Shown: positions 33,407 through 45,726, counted from the first letter of the stretch. The stretch: DNA of 64,000 nt from Porodaedalea pini (GCA_002794775.1 NBAY01000067.1:1-64000), one strand, 5' to 3'. Notes: generated from the letters alone by a model not told the origin. Numbers and translations: made by a program.

Positions 33407-34070
33407 TCAGCAATGAAGACCCTCCATATCAAATCAGAAGATGAATTTGTTTGATGGCATGACAAAGAGCTTGAATACCTCAAGACACTACAGAATAGTA
33501 CAGTCCCAATTGAGGAGAAGCTTGCTATGGAATATGTTGATATCTTAAAGTGCCTCAAGAAGGAGAAGTGTGTCCTTTCTTCCTCTCCCTTTCATTATCA
33601 TTTATATCTTCTTGAAGTGCTCTGTATGATGCCAGAAAGCAACAATGGGTAGAAACATTGATTACAGATCTTCAGAAGACAAATTTTACAGCAGTAATGT
33701 TTTGAAGATGATGTCTCTGGAAGAAATGGTGCAGAATGGTTTAGACACCATTATTTTCTTACAAAAAGCAGCATGTCATTTGGAAGAAAAGCTGAACATC
33801 AAGGACTGTTGGTTAGAGGACAGTGATGACTGGAAGAGAGTTGATGTCTCTCTGGCAGAGTGGGAATATGCAAAGGCAATCAATCAGTTGGAAGGGCTTG
33901 TCATGGCACATCTGTTTGAGTTGTCGAAGATGAACCAGGCAGGAACATGTAATGTTCCCCATCAGTGACATTGCAGTGATATAAACTCACCAACTTTTTT
34001 TAGGCTACAAGCTATGTATGCAAATATCTAAAGCATTGAAAGCATGTTTGCAAGCTGTGAGAATGGCATT
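33407..34070 (+). pseudogene. KDZ-type transposase, C-terminal fragment
   Basis: The fragment shows a charged segment (KELEYLKTL...PIEEKLAMEYVDILKCLKKEK), an intron-like stretch at about 33570-33640, then EKLNIKDCWLEDSDDW and, most diagnostic, AINQLEGLVMAHLFELSKMNQAGT followed by SYVCKYLKALKACLQAVRMA. Kyakuja-Dileera-Zisupton transposases of agaricomycetes carry a QLEGLVVQRLFELxKxN module with the same spacing. The N-terminal catalytic part is absent, a TGA interrupts the charged segment near 33453, and the 3' end is cut by the palindromic element at 34071. Confidence 0.65.
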
Positions 34071-35125
34071 ACTGCCCTTTTCAGAAGTATTGTCACATGT
34101 GATTTCACTGATTTTCAAACATTTTCATATTTCAACCAAAAGTTGACCTTTTTGCATCATCTAAGTTGCTAAATTCATTGTTTCATCTCATCTTTCATAT
34201 TTCAACAAGAGTGATAAGAAATAGTAAAAATTGGAGTCCAAAACAGCAAAAATGCTGTTTTTGATCCCATTTCCCTTGTTCATTTTTTCCTGCACTCAGA
34301 TTTCACTCTACAGTGCTCCAGACCAGCCAAGAATCCCAGTATTAGTCTATTATGAATTCACAGACTGATTTTGAGATGTATTGTGAGGTAGATGTGCTGA
34401 ATTGGTGCATGCCTAAAACACACAAATCCCCTCTGTTTCTGCAAGCCCCCCAGCCCCCAGGAAAAATTCTTCTCAACTAATTTCATGCATGTAAATTCAT
34501 TCAAAGTGTATTGGAACAGATTTGAGCAGCATCCAGGGCTCTAGCATCAACCAGTGAGCTGAATTGAGTACCAGATTCTGACTGTATGCGCTATTCTTGT
34601 GAACATATCCCTGATTCATGAAGCAAGCCTGTATCCATGGATGCTGCTCAAATCTGTTCCAATACACTTTGAATGAATTTACATGCATGAACTTAGCTGA
34701 GAAGAATTTTTCCTGGGGGCTGGGGGGCTTGCAGAAACAGAGGGGATTTGTGTGTTTTAGGCATGCACCAATTCAGCACATCTACCTCACAATACATCTC
34801 AAAATCAGTCTGTGAATTCATAATAGACTAATACTGGGATTCTTGGCTGGTCTGGAGCACTGTAGAGTGAAATCTGAGTGCAGGAAAAAATGAACAAGGG
34901 AAATGGGATCAAAAACAGCATTTTTGCTGTTTTGGACTCCAATTTTTACTATTTCTTATCACTCTTGTTGAAATATGAAAGATGAGATGAAACAATGAAT
35001 TTAGCAACTTAGATGATGCAAAAAGGTCAACTTTTAGTTGAGATATGAAAATGTTTGTGTTTTGAGGCTCTTGTGGCACAAAAATCAGTGAAATCACATG
35101 TGACAATACTTCTGAAAAGGGCAGT
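34071..35125. mobile_element. Palindromic foldback element P1
   Basis: The outer arms (about 34071-34537 and 34645-35125) are nearly perfect inverted repeats of about 470 bp around a 110-bp centre. Termini read CTGCCCTTTTCAGAAG and its complement, with TA on both sides (34070-34071 and 35125-35126), so a TA target duplication is likely. No protein is encoded. The left arm is shared with P2 at 21838. The insertion cut the KDZ fragment. Confidence 0.8.
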
Positions 35126-35398
35126 AAGTAAAGAGTAGAGTACTACTTATGGATACTTCAGTATAACACTCTGAAGTATCTGGCTACTGGAGCTGGGGTT
35201 TATATAGACTACAGAGAGGATGGTGTCATATGATGTGATGATCATGTTACATCAGAATGAGTCATGAACACACAATATTAGTACAGAGAACAATAGACAA
35301 AATGATGACATCATAAGGGTCAAGAATGAGCAAGAGTAAGTCATAATAATGTGAGATCCCAACAGTATATGCATTGTCATTATCAGATTCTGAGTTGC
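35126..35398. other. Non-coding spacer with a small hairpin
   Basis: No gene. A perfect 10-bp stem with a 9-nt loop (GATACTTCAG/CTGAAGTATC) lies at 35152-35180 and TTATATAGA at about 35199. The last five bases, GTTGC (35394-35398), are the target duplication of element D. Confidence 0.5.
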
Positions 35399-35869
35399 TG
35401 TTAGGTGGGAGTCTGGGAGACAGCTCAGACTGGGCAGACCTCGGCTGACTGTCATCTGGGATGTGCTATAACTCGAGTGGGGCTCAGGACACGCTGTACT
35501 CAGGCTAGGTCATCACAGAGGTAAGAGGATTAATACAAGTCTAAACTAATACAGGAGGGGACATGGTCTCACCTAGGTCATCACAGAGGTAAGAGGAAAA
35601 GCAGAACAGGTGTTCAGATGCAATTCCTCTTCCTTATAAATGCAGTGCCTGTGAGACCATGTTATCTAAGTGCTATATAGTTTATGTAATAGAACGAATG
35701 AAGGTCAGGTGTGAGAAAGTGAGTGTGTGGAAAGGAGTGTGGGAATAAGGATTACATGAGCATGGGAAATGATTGAAAAGATGATTAAATGTAATGAAAA
35801 GGGGTGATTAAAATAAAAGAAATGGTGAAAGGGGAATTAAAAGAAAAGGGGAAAGTTTGAGTCCTAACA
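35399..35869 (-). repeat. 3' LTR of chromovirus D
   Basis: 471 bp, TGTTAGGTGGGAGTCTGG to GAGTCCTAACA, next to a PPT (ACCCCCC on the plus strand). Most CpGs of the A/B LTR are TpG or CpA here. Confidence 0.88.
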
Positions 35870-36456
35870 TTACCCCCCTCAAGGTTGGGCGTCCCAACCA
35901 ACCATGATTGTGGTCGTCAGGCTCAGTGTCGACAAAGATTGGATGGAGGCATTGTTGAGGGATTTCAAGTTTACGAGGTGCACCAGGGTGTTGTTGATAG
36001 AACTCTGTGATCACCTCCTTTGCGTTCTCACCAAAGTCTGTCTCAGGCTGCCAGGTCAGTTCATTGTAGCTGACCCACTTGATGAGGTACTGTAGCTTCC
36101 CTCAGTGTAGGCGTGAGTCTAGAACCTCCTCAATCTCGTACTCCTCCTCATTGTTGATGATGTCGGGTGGCGGCAGTGGTGGTTGCTTCTAGCTTTTGAA
36201 GGATGGCTCAACAGTGGGTTTCAGCAGGGCCTCATTGAAGACAGAGTGGACCTTTTTCCATTGCTTTGGGAGCTTGAGCTTGTAAGCACTCACTCCTACC
36301 TTGTCGTCAATTTCAAAGGGACTGTACCATTTGTCAGTGAGCTTCTTTGTTGGGGAATCCATACTGATGTTTCACCCATTGAGGAAGACTTTGTCTCCAG
36401 CCTTGTACTCCACTGAAGTTCCTGCCATCCAGTCATGGTAGTGCTTCATGTCCTCC
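35870..36456 (-). pseudogene. Chromovirus D pol: chromodomain and end of integrase
   Basis: Decayed counterpart of 14306-14900 in A. It retains EFYQQHPGAPRKLEIPQ and the long acidic linker before the chromodomain. The sequence stops at the CCTCC target duplication (36452-36456) of an inserted element and resumes at 38201. Confidence 0.8.
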
Positions 36457-38200
36457 TGAAAGGAAATTTTCGCACATTCAGAAACGTCGATCAAGGCAGA
36501 TCATCGTTGATCATACACGTGATACCGTGGTCACCTGATCTTGACGGATACTTGCCCAGGCAAAAATCCGTCAGTCACAGTCACGCTACACTGTCACACC
36601 TTGTGACATGGCACACAAACATCAAGAAAGCAAAGGACACCCTATGGAGGTTGATCCCCAATGTACAAAGTGCATGCTACTACAGAATGTAGCACAGAAG
36701 GTCCCAGAACTCCTAAAGACAACAGGACTAATGGACTAGGACGTCACATTACAAGCACACAGGTGGGAAGGCCAATCCCCATACTTTGAAACAGGACAGG
36801 CAATCTACTATCGAGATGCTAAGACATATAAAGTCTACATCAGTAAAGAAGAACATGGCATGGAGAACTACAAATGGGATACAGTCATCCAATACAATAA
36901 GGAGCCACACGAAGAATGCAGGAACTGCAAGATGATGATATGAATACCTACCCTGAGTCCAGTACAAGGGAATGACATACCAATACATATAACAACAGCA
37001 CTCAAGCACTGCTGGGCATATCTCAGGGACATAAAGCATCAAGGCACGATTATGCTATACCAATTCAAGCACATGTCAGGGAGACGTACATTCAAGATCA
37101 CTCTAGCCCTAGGAGTACATGACCCACCATTTACAATGGAGACATGTCTCGGTGGAGCAGCCCTATCACCGACTGAACCTGACACTGAATGGCAATCCAA
37201 GAATAACCCATGGGTCCACATGGTTATCCCCAATGGATTTGAATGGGAGGAATGACCACCTGAGTGCAGCAACGCCACCCAATAGGCTATGCAGTGCCAC
37301 AACCGAGGAAGACGCTTCGAGAAGCAGGGAAGTAAAGCCCTGATATGGAAGCACATGGGAGAAGTAGGAAGTTAATTAAACCAAAGCATGTGGAGAATGC
37401 GGGAGCCCGACTACCAAATCAGTCTGCTCACACTTCAGTGTGCATGTGCAGACATCATGTGACTCACACCCACAGTCCAAGTTGCAGAAAGCAAGCAAAC
37501 CATTGGATGGAGTACATGTGCATACATCCCCACCACAGCAGCCAAGTGCTGCGGCCACCTGAAACATAGGAAGGAGACAGAAGGGCATCTGGTTGGGCAG
37601 AATGTAAAGAAATTGGGAATTCAGCAGGCTATATAAGGCCGAGTAGCTAGCACCCTAGATCCCCATTCTCTATTGCTTTCAAGGTTTTTACAGTACGGTT
37701 TTAGCTACCTGCATAGCTATCTTCTTACCCCTACCTCTACATCTATAACTACCACTGTGTAATATCCTCCTTGGTTGAATAACGAGTCCGCCCCATACTG
37801 GGTTGAGGATTTGTCCCAAGTTGAATAAGGATTGACTTTGATTGAGTAGACCCTCAGCTACACCATACTTAGAAGGTTCCTCTCATTGTCCACAGAACCA
37901 AGTCTGGTTGAGTGCATCTCAGCTACACCAAAGCCTTGCAGTTTGCCTCCTAGACAACATTGCAGCATAACCGAACATCTCTTGACCCTCTAGGGCATTA
38001 CCTCCCCTATCTGCTGTAACTAAGTGCTTTCAATACCAACCTCAGGTTCTACCTGATAAGGGCAGCAAAGGAGAAGCTGGTTACAGGATCGGTCGAAGAT
38101 AAGTAAAGTCATCTCAGTAACACACCACTCAGAGGACCATACAGTCTGGAAGGCAATACCTTCGTGGTTAAAGAATTGGAATATTCACCTGACCCTAACA
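36457..38200 (+). mobile_element. 1.74-kb LTR-type insertion in chromovirus D (solo LTR or non-autonomous element)
   Basis: Starts TGAAAGGAAATTTTCG, ends CCCTAACA and is flanked by a perfect 5-bp duplication CCTCC (36452-36456, 38201-38205). The uninterrupted sequence exists in element B (GTCCTCCGC-type at 26715). TG...CA ends and a TATA box (CTATATAAGG, 37629-37638) about two thirds along suggest a large solo LTR with about 1.17 kb of U3. No repeated ends are seen inside, so a two-LTR element is unlikely. A 68-codon frame at 37052-37255 (motifs FKITLALGVHDPPF, GGAALSPTEPDTEWQ) looks protein-like but I do not recognise it. Confidence 0.7.
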
Positions 38201-41136
38201 CCTCCGCTGCCTTGACCAGATTGTCTTTTGCAATGCAATGAGTCTTCTTGATGTGCTTCGTGAATTCTTCCACTGACATGTTAGCAGATGAGGTTTGCAT
38301 TGTGTCAAAGCTTAAAGGATGATGTCCTGTATTCATGTAGAAGGGGGACATCTTCATTGCCTAGTGTTCATGGTTGTTGTATGCAAACTCTGCGAGGGGG
38401 AGCCAGTCCTTCCAGTCCAATTGTCAATGGTTAACAAAGAGCCATAGGTACTGTTTGAGCTCCTGATTGACATGTTCTGTTTGACCATCCATCTGCAGGT
38501 GATACACTGTTGATGGGTTACCTTCGATGTGCAGGAGTTTGTACAGCTCCTTCATCATCAATGCATTGAACTGTGTGCCTCTGTCATGGATGATTTTCTT
38601 TGGTAGGCCATGGAGGCAGAAGACATAGTCACAGTACAATTGAGCCATGCCTTCTGCTGACAGTTTTGTCATCATTGGGATTGCATGCATCTGCTTCGAG
38701 AATCTGTCCATGAAAATGCAGATGGTGTTATGTCCCTTTGAGTCTGGGAGCTCTCCAATGAGGTCAACTGTGATGATTTCCCAAGGTCCTTCAGGAATCG
38801 CATTTGGATAGAGCAGCCTTGACTGTGATGTCCTCAGAGCTTTCGTTTGCTGACAGTGATCACATCCTCAAATGTATGCTCAAACATTGGAGAACATTGA
38901 TGCCCACCAGAAGTCCTGATGGACTAGCTCCACTATTTTTGATGCTCCCGGATGTCCTGCCAGTACTGAGTTGTGACACTCCCACAATACTGCCTCTTTC
39001 ACCATTGATGGCATGTATACCTTGCCCCTCATCTGCCACAATCTGTCAACTTCTGTCATACCTGTCAGCCTCTCTGACTCATCCTGCACCCTCTGCACTT
39101 CACCCACTCATTCCACCACTTCATCATGCGATGTCTTCACCATCCCACGATTCAACCACTTCTCCTTGATGAACACGATGCCGTTGTTGTCATCCTTGCC
39201 CTTGTCATAGCCTGCCTTGTGTGACAGCAGGTCCACCTTGCCCATGGTTTTCCCTGATTTGTGTTCAAGGTGGAAGTCGAACACTTTGAGTTCTGTCTGC
39301 CAGTGAGCTTGACGATAGCTCAGTTTTTGCACTGACCTGAAGTATGTGAGGTTAGCATGGTCAGACCAGATCTCAAACTTGTGTCAGGAGCCAAGGAGGT
39401 ACTGTCGCCACTCCTTTAGCGCCAAAATGATCATGAGCATCTCCTTGTTGTAGATCTCATAGTTTCATTCTGCATGCAGGAGCGCCTCCGACCAGTATGT
39501 GATCACCCTCCATTTCCCTTCCTGCTTCTGCAGCAACACACCTCCAAGTGCAAAGTTCGACAAGTCCGCCTCAATGTGGAAAGGGCCCTCATTGTTGGCA
39601 ATCACCAGGACTGGAGGTGAGCTGAGGCAATGCTTCAGCTCCTCGAATGCTTCCTGCTGTTTGGTCTCCCATACCCAGCCCTTTTTTCCAGTCAGCGATG
39701 TTAGTGGTTGGACCACCTTGCTGTAGTCCTTGATAAACCACCTTAACCAGTTGCCCATGCTGAGGAACTTTTGAAGTTCCTTCAGGTTGCATGGAGCAGG
39801 CCAGCCAGCAATCACTTCCGTCTTTGCCAGGTCAGCCTTAAGCTCGCCATTACTGATGATGTGGCCAAGATATTTAATGACCTTGATGTCAAACTCACAT
39901 TTCTCCAGTTTCAGATACAGGCCGTTTTCTCAAAGGATCTGAAGTACGTGCCTTGATGTCTTGATGTGCTCCTCAATGGTTTCAGAGAGGATCAGGATGT
40001 TGTCAAGGTAAACAATGATCAGGTTTGCGTAGATCAGGTCCTTGAAGATGTGGTTGACAAATGCCTGAAATGTCGCCGTTGCATTGCAAAGGCTGAAAAA
40101 CATCACCATTGGTTCAAAGAGACCCATGTTTGTGTGGAACACCACCTTCCACTCATCACCTTCACGGATCCAGATGTTGTAATATCCCCAGTGAAGGTCA
40201 AGCTTGATGATGAACTTTGCCTTCTTGACCTTGTCGATGAGGGGGAGAGGATATTTATTCTTGATCGTGCCCTCGTTGAGCTTCCAGTAATCCTGGATCA
40301 GGCATAGGGATTTGTCAGCTTTCTTGATGAAGAAGAAAGGTGATGCCATCAGTGAGATTGACTTTCGAAATATGGCTAGACTTCAAGTTTTTGTCAAGGA
40401 ATTCTTTTAACAACTGTTGTTCTGTTGGTGTCAGCAGATAGATCTTACAGTCGCTAGGCTTGAAGTTGGGCTTTAGGTTGATGACATGGTCCCATGGTCG
40501 ATGTTCAAGCAACTTTTTGAACCCTTTCTCCGAGAAGACATCAGCATAGTCATTGAGATATGTGGGCCAGGATACCTTGTCCATTTGCACTTCTCTCACC
40601 CTCCTCATTTCTTCCACAACCTCTTTCTCAATCATGCATTCTTCCAGGCAGTGGGTGAATTCAATTGAACCTGTCTTCCAGTTGACCTCTGGGTTGTGAT
40701 GTTGAAGCCAATCATAGCCCAGGAATATGTTTGATGATGCCAGGGATGTTACTGCAAGGACGATCCTTTGCTTGTGATGTCCAATCATTAGCTCAACATC
40801 AACATATTCCCTGATCAAGCCAGCCTCATTGTGCATGCCATCAGCATTGAGCACTGTGAGGGGCCTGATATAGCACTTGGTCTCCAACCTGTACTGTTCA
40901 ATGAACCCTATGTCAATACATGATCCTGTGCACCCAGAATCTACAAGGGCATGCACGTCCACCTCCTTCTTTTTGCCCTCCACACTTTGCCCAATGTTCA
41001 GGAGGAGGTCCAGCTGGTGTCCACCAGTTCCCCTTATGAACAGTTGCTTGTACTCGCTATCCTTGTTCACACCAGTGGGGGCTTCATAATTGGAAAAGTC
41101 ATTGACGTCATTTGCACCTATGTATTGTACAGACGG
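38201..41136 (-). pseudogene. Chromovirus D pol: integrase, RNase H, RT and protease (decayed)
   Basis: Recognisable pieces in order on the minus strand: protease VDSGCTGS (about 40930), RT FFFIKKADKSL and the catalytic block YLDNILI (about 40010; YLDDILI in A and B, so the second aspartate is lost), RNase H IEADLSNFALGG (about 39560), integrase finger and core with HDRGTQF retained (about 38580) but YHLQMDGQTEHVNQ altered. Stops and shifts are frequent; most differences from A are C-to-T or G-to-A at former CpG sites. The protease end abuts the inserted LTR at 41137. Confidence 0.88.
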
Positions 41137-42070
41137 TGTAGATCCTGACTTAGGGGTGTCTGGGATCAGTGGTCCTTTTGGGGACGTGATCACGTTGCTC
41201 TGGGAGGTTAGGGGTTGACCGCAGTGAGATCACTCAACATACCAGTACGCGTCAGTACACTTCGGTATGTGCCGGTATGCGTTGATATCAAGAACTAAGG
41301 TCGGGAACTCCTGTCGGGTTTGTACTTGACCAGTACAGAGTCAGTACATGCAGGTAATCAGCACCAGTATGATGTGATCACTATGAGCGATGAGGTTCGA
41401 GTTACAGAGTAAGAGACGAGAGACGGTTTTGGGAGGTGAGAGGCTAAGATGAAGACAGAACGACTACGAGGTTTGCGAGAACTAAGACGAGTCGCACTCA
41501 AGTTACCCTATCTGAGGGAGACTCTGTGGTAGAACTGACTTGTCCTCTACCTACAACATGGGGTGCATATTTATACTAAGTCCAAAGATCTATCTACAGT
41601 TAATAGTTTCCATATGGGCATAATGTGCATATTAGTTGAAACATAGAGAAGTCGAAAGGAAAAGTCATAGGTCATAGAGGCACGCATAGAGAGCATAGAA
41701 ATCAGAAGAACATAGGAAAAACATAAATCATAATGAAGAAAAATGTCCGCATCATGTCCAACCATACTGGTGCTCCACCAGAACTCAGATCGTCCAATTG
41801 GTACATGGCTCCCATCATCAGACAGCAGTCCGGTACATGTCTTGGCTGTATGCTCCATGTGACTGCATCCCTAGTCGTCCAGATAAGATCTCCAGTATGT
41901 TCTGGTATGCTTTTGGAGGTCCCGGAACATGTTGCTGACACGATTGTGAGGTTCTGATTTGAAACTGGACTGATTGGATTCAGTCTGGTACTGATCGGTA
42001 CATGTCAGAACCAGTTCTCAAGTGCTTCTGGAGTGATCGGCGGTGATGGGACAATTGGCACGGCTCTACA
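41137..42070 (-). mobile_element. Solo LTR (TGTAGA...TCTACA family) inside chromovirus D
   Basis: 934 bp, reverse-complement relative of 32474-33406. The flanks are ACGG (41133-41136) and ATGG (42071-42074), matching the uninterrupted ACGG/ATGG of the other gypsy copies, so a 4-bp target duplication with one CpG transition. It separates the pol protease from gag of D. A reading frame in its last 57 bp (SPKGPLIPDTPKSGST) runs in frame into the protease region of D. Confidence 0.8.
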
Positions 42071-43921
42071 ATGGTTGACTATATTTTATTGAGTCCAAAT
42101 TTGAAGTCCCTTGTTCTTCTCAGTCAGTCACCCTGATGGCTATGCCTGACCACTCGCAAAATCTTGTGAGTCAACAACCTCTTTGTCATCACCTTCTTCC
42201 TCCACATAGTTCTCCACCATCAACCTCCAAGTGCCTACGACTTCCTCAAAGGCCGACTCCTTCATCACTCCCAGTTCATCGGCAAGGAGGCAATGCTCAC
42301 CTGGTGCCATCATCTGCAGCATGTGCTGCATGATCATCTTCCCCTGTGGGCACTTGTCCTTAAAGTGACCTAGCTGGCCACAGATCCAGCATGCCTGTTA
42401 TTGTTGCACCTCATTCATTGAGACGTCCATTGGCTGGCCAGCACCCCCAAAGGTGACACTAGTCACATTGCATTTGTCAATGTGAGGGGGTGCAATCTGG
42501 CAGCGAGCTGGAGGGGCCTGCTGCTGCGGTGGGCATGGCAGGGGCAGAAACATGTGACCTCATTGAATGGCATGGATCTGTTGTTCACCACAGTCAATCT
42601 CGATGGCTTTCTTTTTCCAGTCCTCATACGTCATTGGGACTGGCATCGACCTCAACACACCATGAACCACCTTGATGTTCAGCGTGCGCTTTAGGCGGTT
42701 GCAGATGACATTGTCATCTGTCAGGCCTGCTCTGGTGATGATCACGTCAGGATTCTGGAAGAACTCGTCGGTGGTGAGGTCCTTCTGAACCTTAGTCCAG
42801 AATTCCGCCAACGCCTTCTCCTTCCAGTTTGGATTGTCAAATGAAGCATCCAGTCATTCCTGGAACCTGGTCCAGCTATCCATGAAACTCATGACACCAC
42901 CTATTGTGAATTCTTCGACATAGTTCTGCGCCCACATTGATGCATTGCCACTCTTGAGGTATGAGAGGGTGAGGTAGATCTTGCTTGACGATGATGGGTA
43001 CCTCATAGGGTTCGCTGAGATGAAGAGAAGGATCTCATGCCTGAAGTCAAGATAATCATTGCCACCAGTGAATTCATGTGGTTGGGCAACGTCAATGACG
43101 GGGGTCAGGGCAGCGCCTTGACCAACCAGAGTGTTTGCGGCTTGGTGGGTAAAGGCACCTGTGATGATCACCACAATCTGTTCCAACTGTTGTTGGGAGA
43201 AAACCATTGACATCGCTGGTTCAGGTGTGGGCATCGAGGGTTCAGGTGGTGTTGGCGGTGATGGATCCCTGCACATCTCGCGATATGGACCTGGAGTCAG
43301 AGGTAAGGTAACAGTTGATGTTGATGGTGCAGGTGACGATGGAGCAGCTGGGGGCCACCGAGCTCTCTTTCTGTCTTTGTTTGTCGAGTAATAGCCATGC
43401 CAGATTTCACTCCACCAGATGTCATATACAATGCCACTATTGTTCATCACAATGTAGCCTGGTCTCTCTGGATCCCAACGTGCTGATGCAGGGAGGGCCA
43501 ATCATTGTTCATTGGTGAGATCTATGTTGATGATGGCAGGGGGACAGGGATTGGTTGTGTGTTCGATCTGGGGTTATGCCAACGTTGGACTGGTTCATTG
43601 GCAAAGTTGATGATCAGATGGAAGGACATGATGGAGATAACAATCAACAATGATGTCGATGACTGTACTCGCAGAGCTACCCACATCCAGGTTAAGTGGT
43701 TCCTCCACCAAAGGGAGAGATGGAGAGCCAGGATCGGAAAAAGTTGGTTGGGGGTTTATGTAATACATGAACGTCCAAAAATGTCTGGGCAGGGTTGAGG
43801 GTTGTCGTTTAGGGGTTTTACATGTCAAGTCCATCGAGGGGAGCGTTCCTCTAGACTGAGTGAAGGCAAGTTGACAGCGATGATGTATGCTGGGGATGAG
43901 CCTGGGTGGGGTTCTGCTTTT
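42071..43921 (-). pseudogene. Chromovirus D gag and leader (decayed)
   Basis: Matches the A and B gag: FSQQQLEQIVVIITGAF near 43180, YLDFRHEILLF near 43050, and the zinc knuckle area near 42390 (CWICG followed by damaged residues). The upstream 43210-43500 is open and keeps ARWDPERPGYI and DIWWSEI, related at the amino-acid level to the region before the gag ATG in A. The slippery heptamer has decayed to AGATTTT. The PBS (43911-43921) is intact. Confidence 0.85.
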
Positions 43922-43922
43922 A

Positions 43923-44378
43923 TGTTAGGTGGGAGTCTGGGAGACGGCTCAGACTGGGCAGGCCTCGGCTGACTGTCATCTGGGATGTGCTATAACTCGA
44001 GCAGGGGCTCGGGACATGCTGTACTCAGGCTAGGTTGTCGTGGAGGTAAGAGGATTAATACAGGAGGGGACACGGTCTCACCTAGGTCATCACAGAGGTA
44101 AGAGGAAAAGCAGAACAGGTGTTCAGATGCAATTCCTCTTCCTTATAAATGCAGTGCCTGTGAGACCATGTTATCTAAGTGCTATATAGTTTATGTAATA
44201 GAACGAATGAAGGTCAGGTGTGAGAAAGTGAGTGTGTGGAAAGGAGTGTGGGAATAAGGATTACATGAGCATGGGAAATGATTGAAAAGATGATTAAATG
44301 TAATGAAAAGAGGTGATTAAAATAAAAGAAATGGTGAAAGGGGAATTAAAAGAAAAGGGGAAAGTTCAAGTCCTAACA
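43923..44378 (-). repeat. 5' LTR of chromovirus D
   Basis: 456 bp; compared with the 3' LTR it lacks 16 bp and has one extra base. CpG-poor. Confidence 0.88.
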
Positions 44379-44758
44379 GTTGCTTAAAGTAAAAGAAGTG
44401 TTATAGTAAACTGCACTGATCCCCTTTTTTGCTTTTGTTTTGCCTTCTTTGATGGCTGCTCCATAGCAGCCGGTGGATCTAGACCTTCGCTTTGAGAACC
44501 AATATATATCTTGGGCTTCTTCTTTTATGATCACAGAAACATTGTGTAAAGTGTGTAGAATAACAGCAGGAGGTGCGAATTAGAGTCGGCAATGTAAGAA
44601 AAAGTACGGGTAGAAGCTACAATCTGTATTCCTTTGCTTGTCAAGGTAATTTGAATATCAAGTTTTAGCTCCCAACTTCCATTCTCCAGTACAGATGATA
44701 AATATAAAACAAGTAGAAAATGCTGCCTTAGTTCCCGCCTCATCTTATTCGCAAGGAA

Positions 44759-45480
44759 TCATCTGGAAATGGTCTCCCAGGTGCTCAGGCTCGTATTCTC
44801 ACTGATGAACAGCTGGAAGGTGGACTCATGCTTGAGGATCATGGCATGGACAGTGATGGCGTATTTGGATGAAATGACCCCAGCTGCAGAGGAACTGGGG
44901 TGTTTGGCAACTGTGTTTCGGGGCTAGGTTAGTGATGGTTATGGTAAAAAGGTGGAATGGGATTAGATATGGATGATGTGGGAGATGCAATGGGTGAGGA
45001 TGGGGAGCGGAGATGGGGAGCAGGGATGGGGATTGGATGGAGGTTTGGACTTGCTTATGACAAAGAGGAGGCCCAATGTCCTGAGTGTAGAAGACCTTGT
45101 GCCCATCACGGAGTGGATCTTCCATAGGCTTGCTTGTGTGGCGGAGTACTGACTCTGACCCAGAGTCGAGGTTGGAGTCAGGGTCAGGGTCAAGGCTTTT
45201 GTCGCAGTCGTATTCAAATCTGAGTTCGTTAGTGCTCTGTTAAAGATCAGTTTCTTGCCAGCTTTGAGCATCTCTGCTGGTTCAGCTCCATCCTGAGGCA
45301 GTGGTGGGAAACATGTCAGCTTGTTGGATCTCTGCTGGGTGCAAACTACAGCTGCAGGTATCGCTTTGCTATTGCTATTGCCCTTCTTGTTTCGCTTCGG
45401 ATTCATTCTGGCCTTTGTAGCTGCTTCACTGATACTGGGAGTGGATGCCTCGTTGTTCGCTCTAGATGTTCTATGAGAGA
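44759..45480 (-). CDS. Unrecognised gene or gene remnant next to chromovirus D
   Basis: Two coding-looking segments on the minus strand: an upstream one (about 45050-45450; MNPKRNKKGNSNSKAIPAA, KLTCFPPLPQDG, KKLIFNRALTNSDLN) and a downstream one (44759-44910; SSSAAGVISSKYAITVHAM, STFQLFISENTSLSTWETIS). Between them lies a probable intron with a CTAAC branch point (44929-44933) and an ACACAG acceptor. No domain is recognised and the donor is unclear. Element D is inserted 380 bp downstream and may have removed the natural 3' end. Confidence 0.3.
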
Positions 45481-45726
45481 CTTTTTGACAGGAAAGTGTG
45501 TGGTGATGGAGCTGATGCTTGAACCCCGAGTAGGCTAAGAAAAGCAGTATTTGTAATGGTCACGTTGTGAGTTGATTACACGTTGGCTAAATCACGCAGA
45601 TCATGACGAATATCTATATGGTGTGTAGCCATGTACAGGCACCTACAAGACTGAGGTAAGTGTCTCTAACATTTAATAAGTAACATCCCTTTCATTACAT
45701 CCACATATACTATCCCAGTTTATATT

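Larger units (their letters stand above)
35399..44378 (-). mobile_element. Chromovirus D, old copy with two later insertions
   Basis: LTRs at 35399-35869 (471 bp) and 43923-44378 (456 bp) end TGTTAG/CTAACA. The target duplication GTTGC is perfect (35394-35398 and 44379-44383). The interior has the same gene order as A and B, but almost all CpGs have changed and pol and gag are full of stops and shifts. The 5' LTR has lost 16 bp between TAATACA repeats. Two insertions, 36457-38200 and 41137-42070, arrived after D. Remove them and the gag-pol alignment to A is continuous. Confidence 0.92.
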
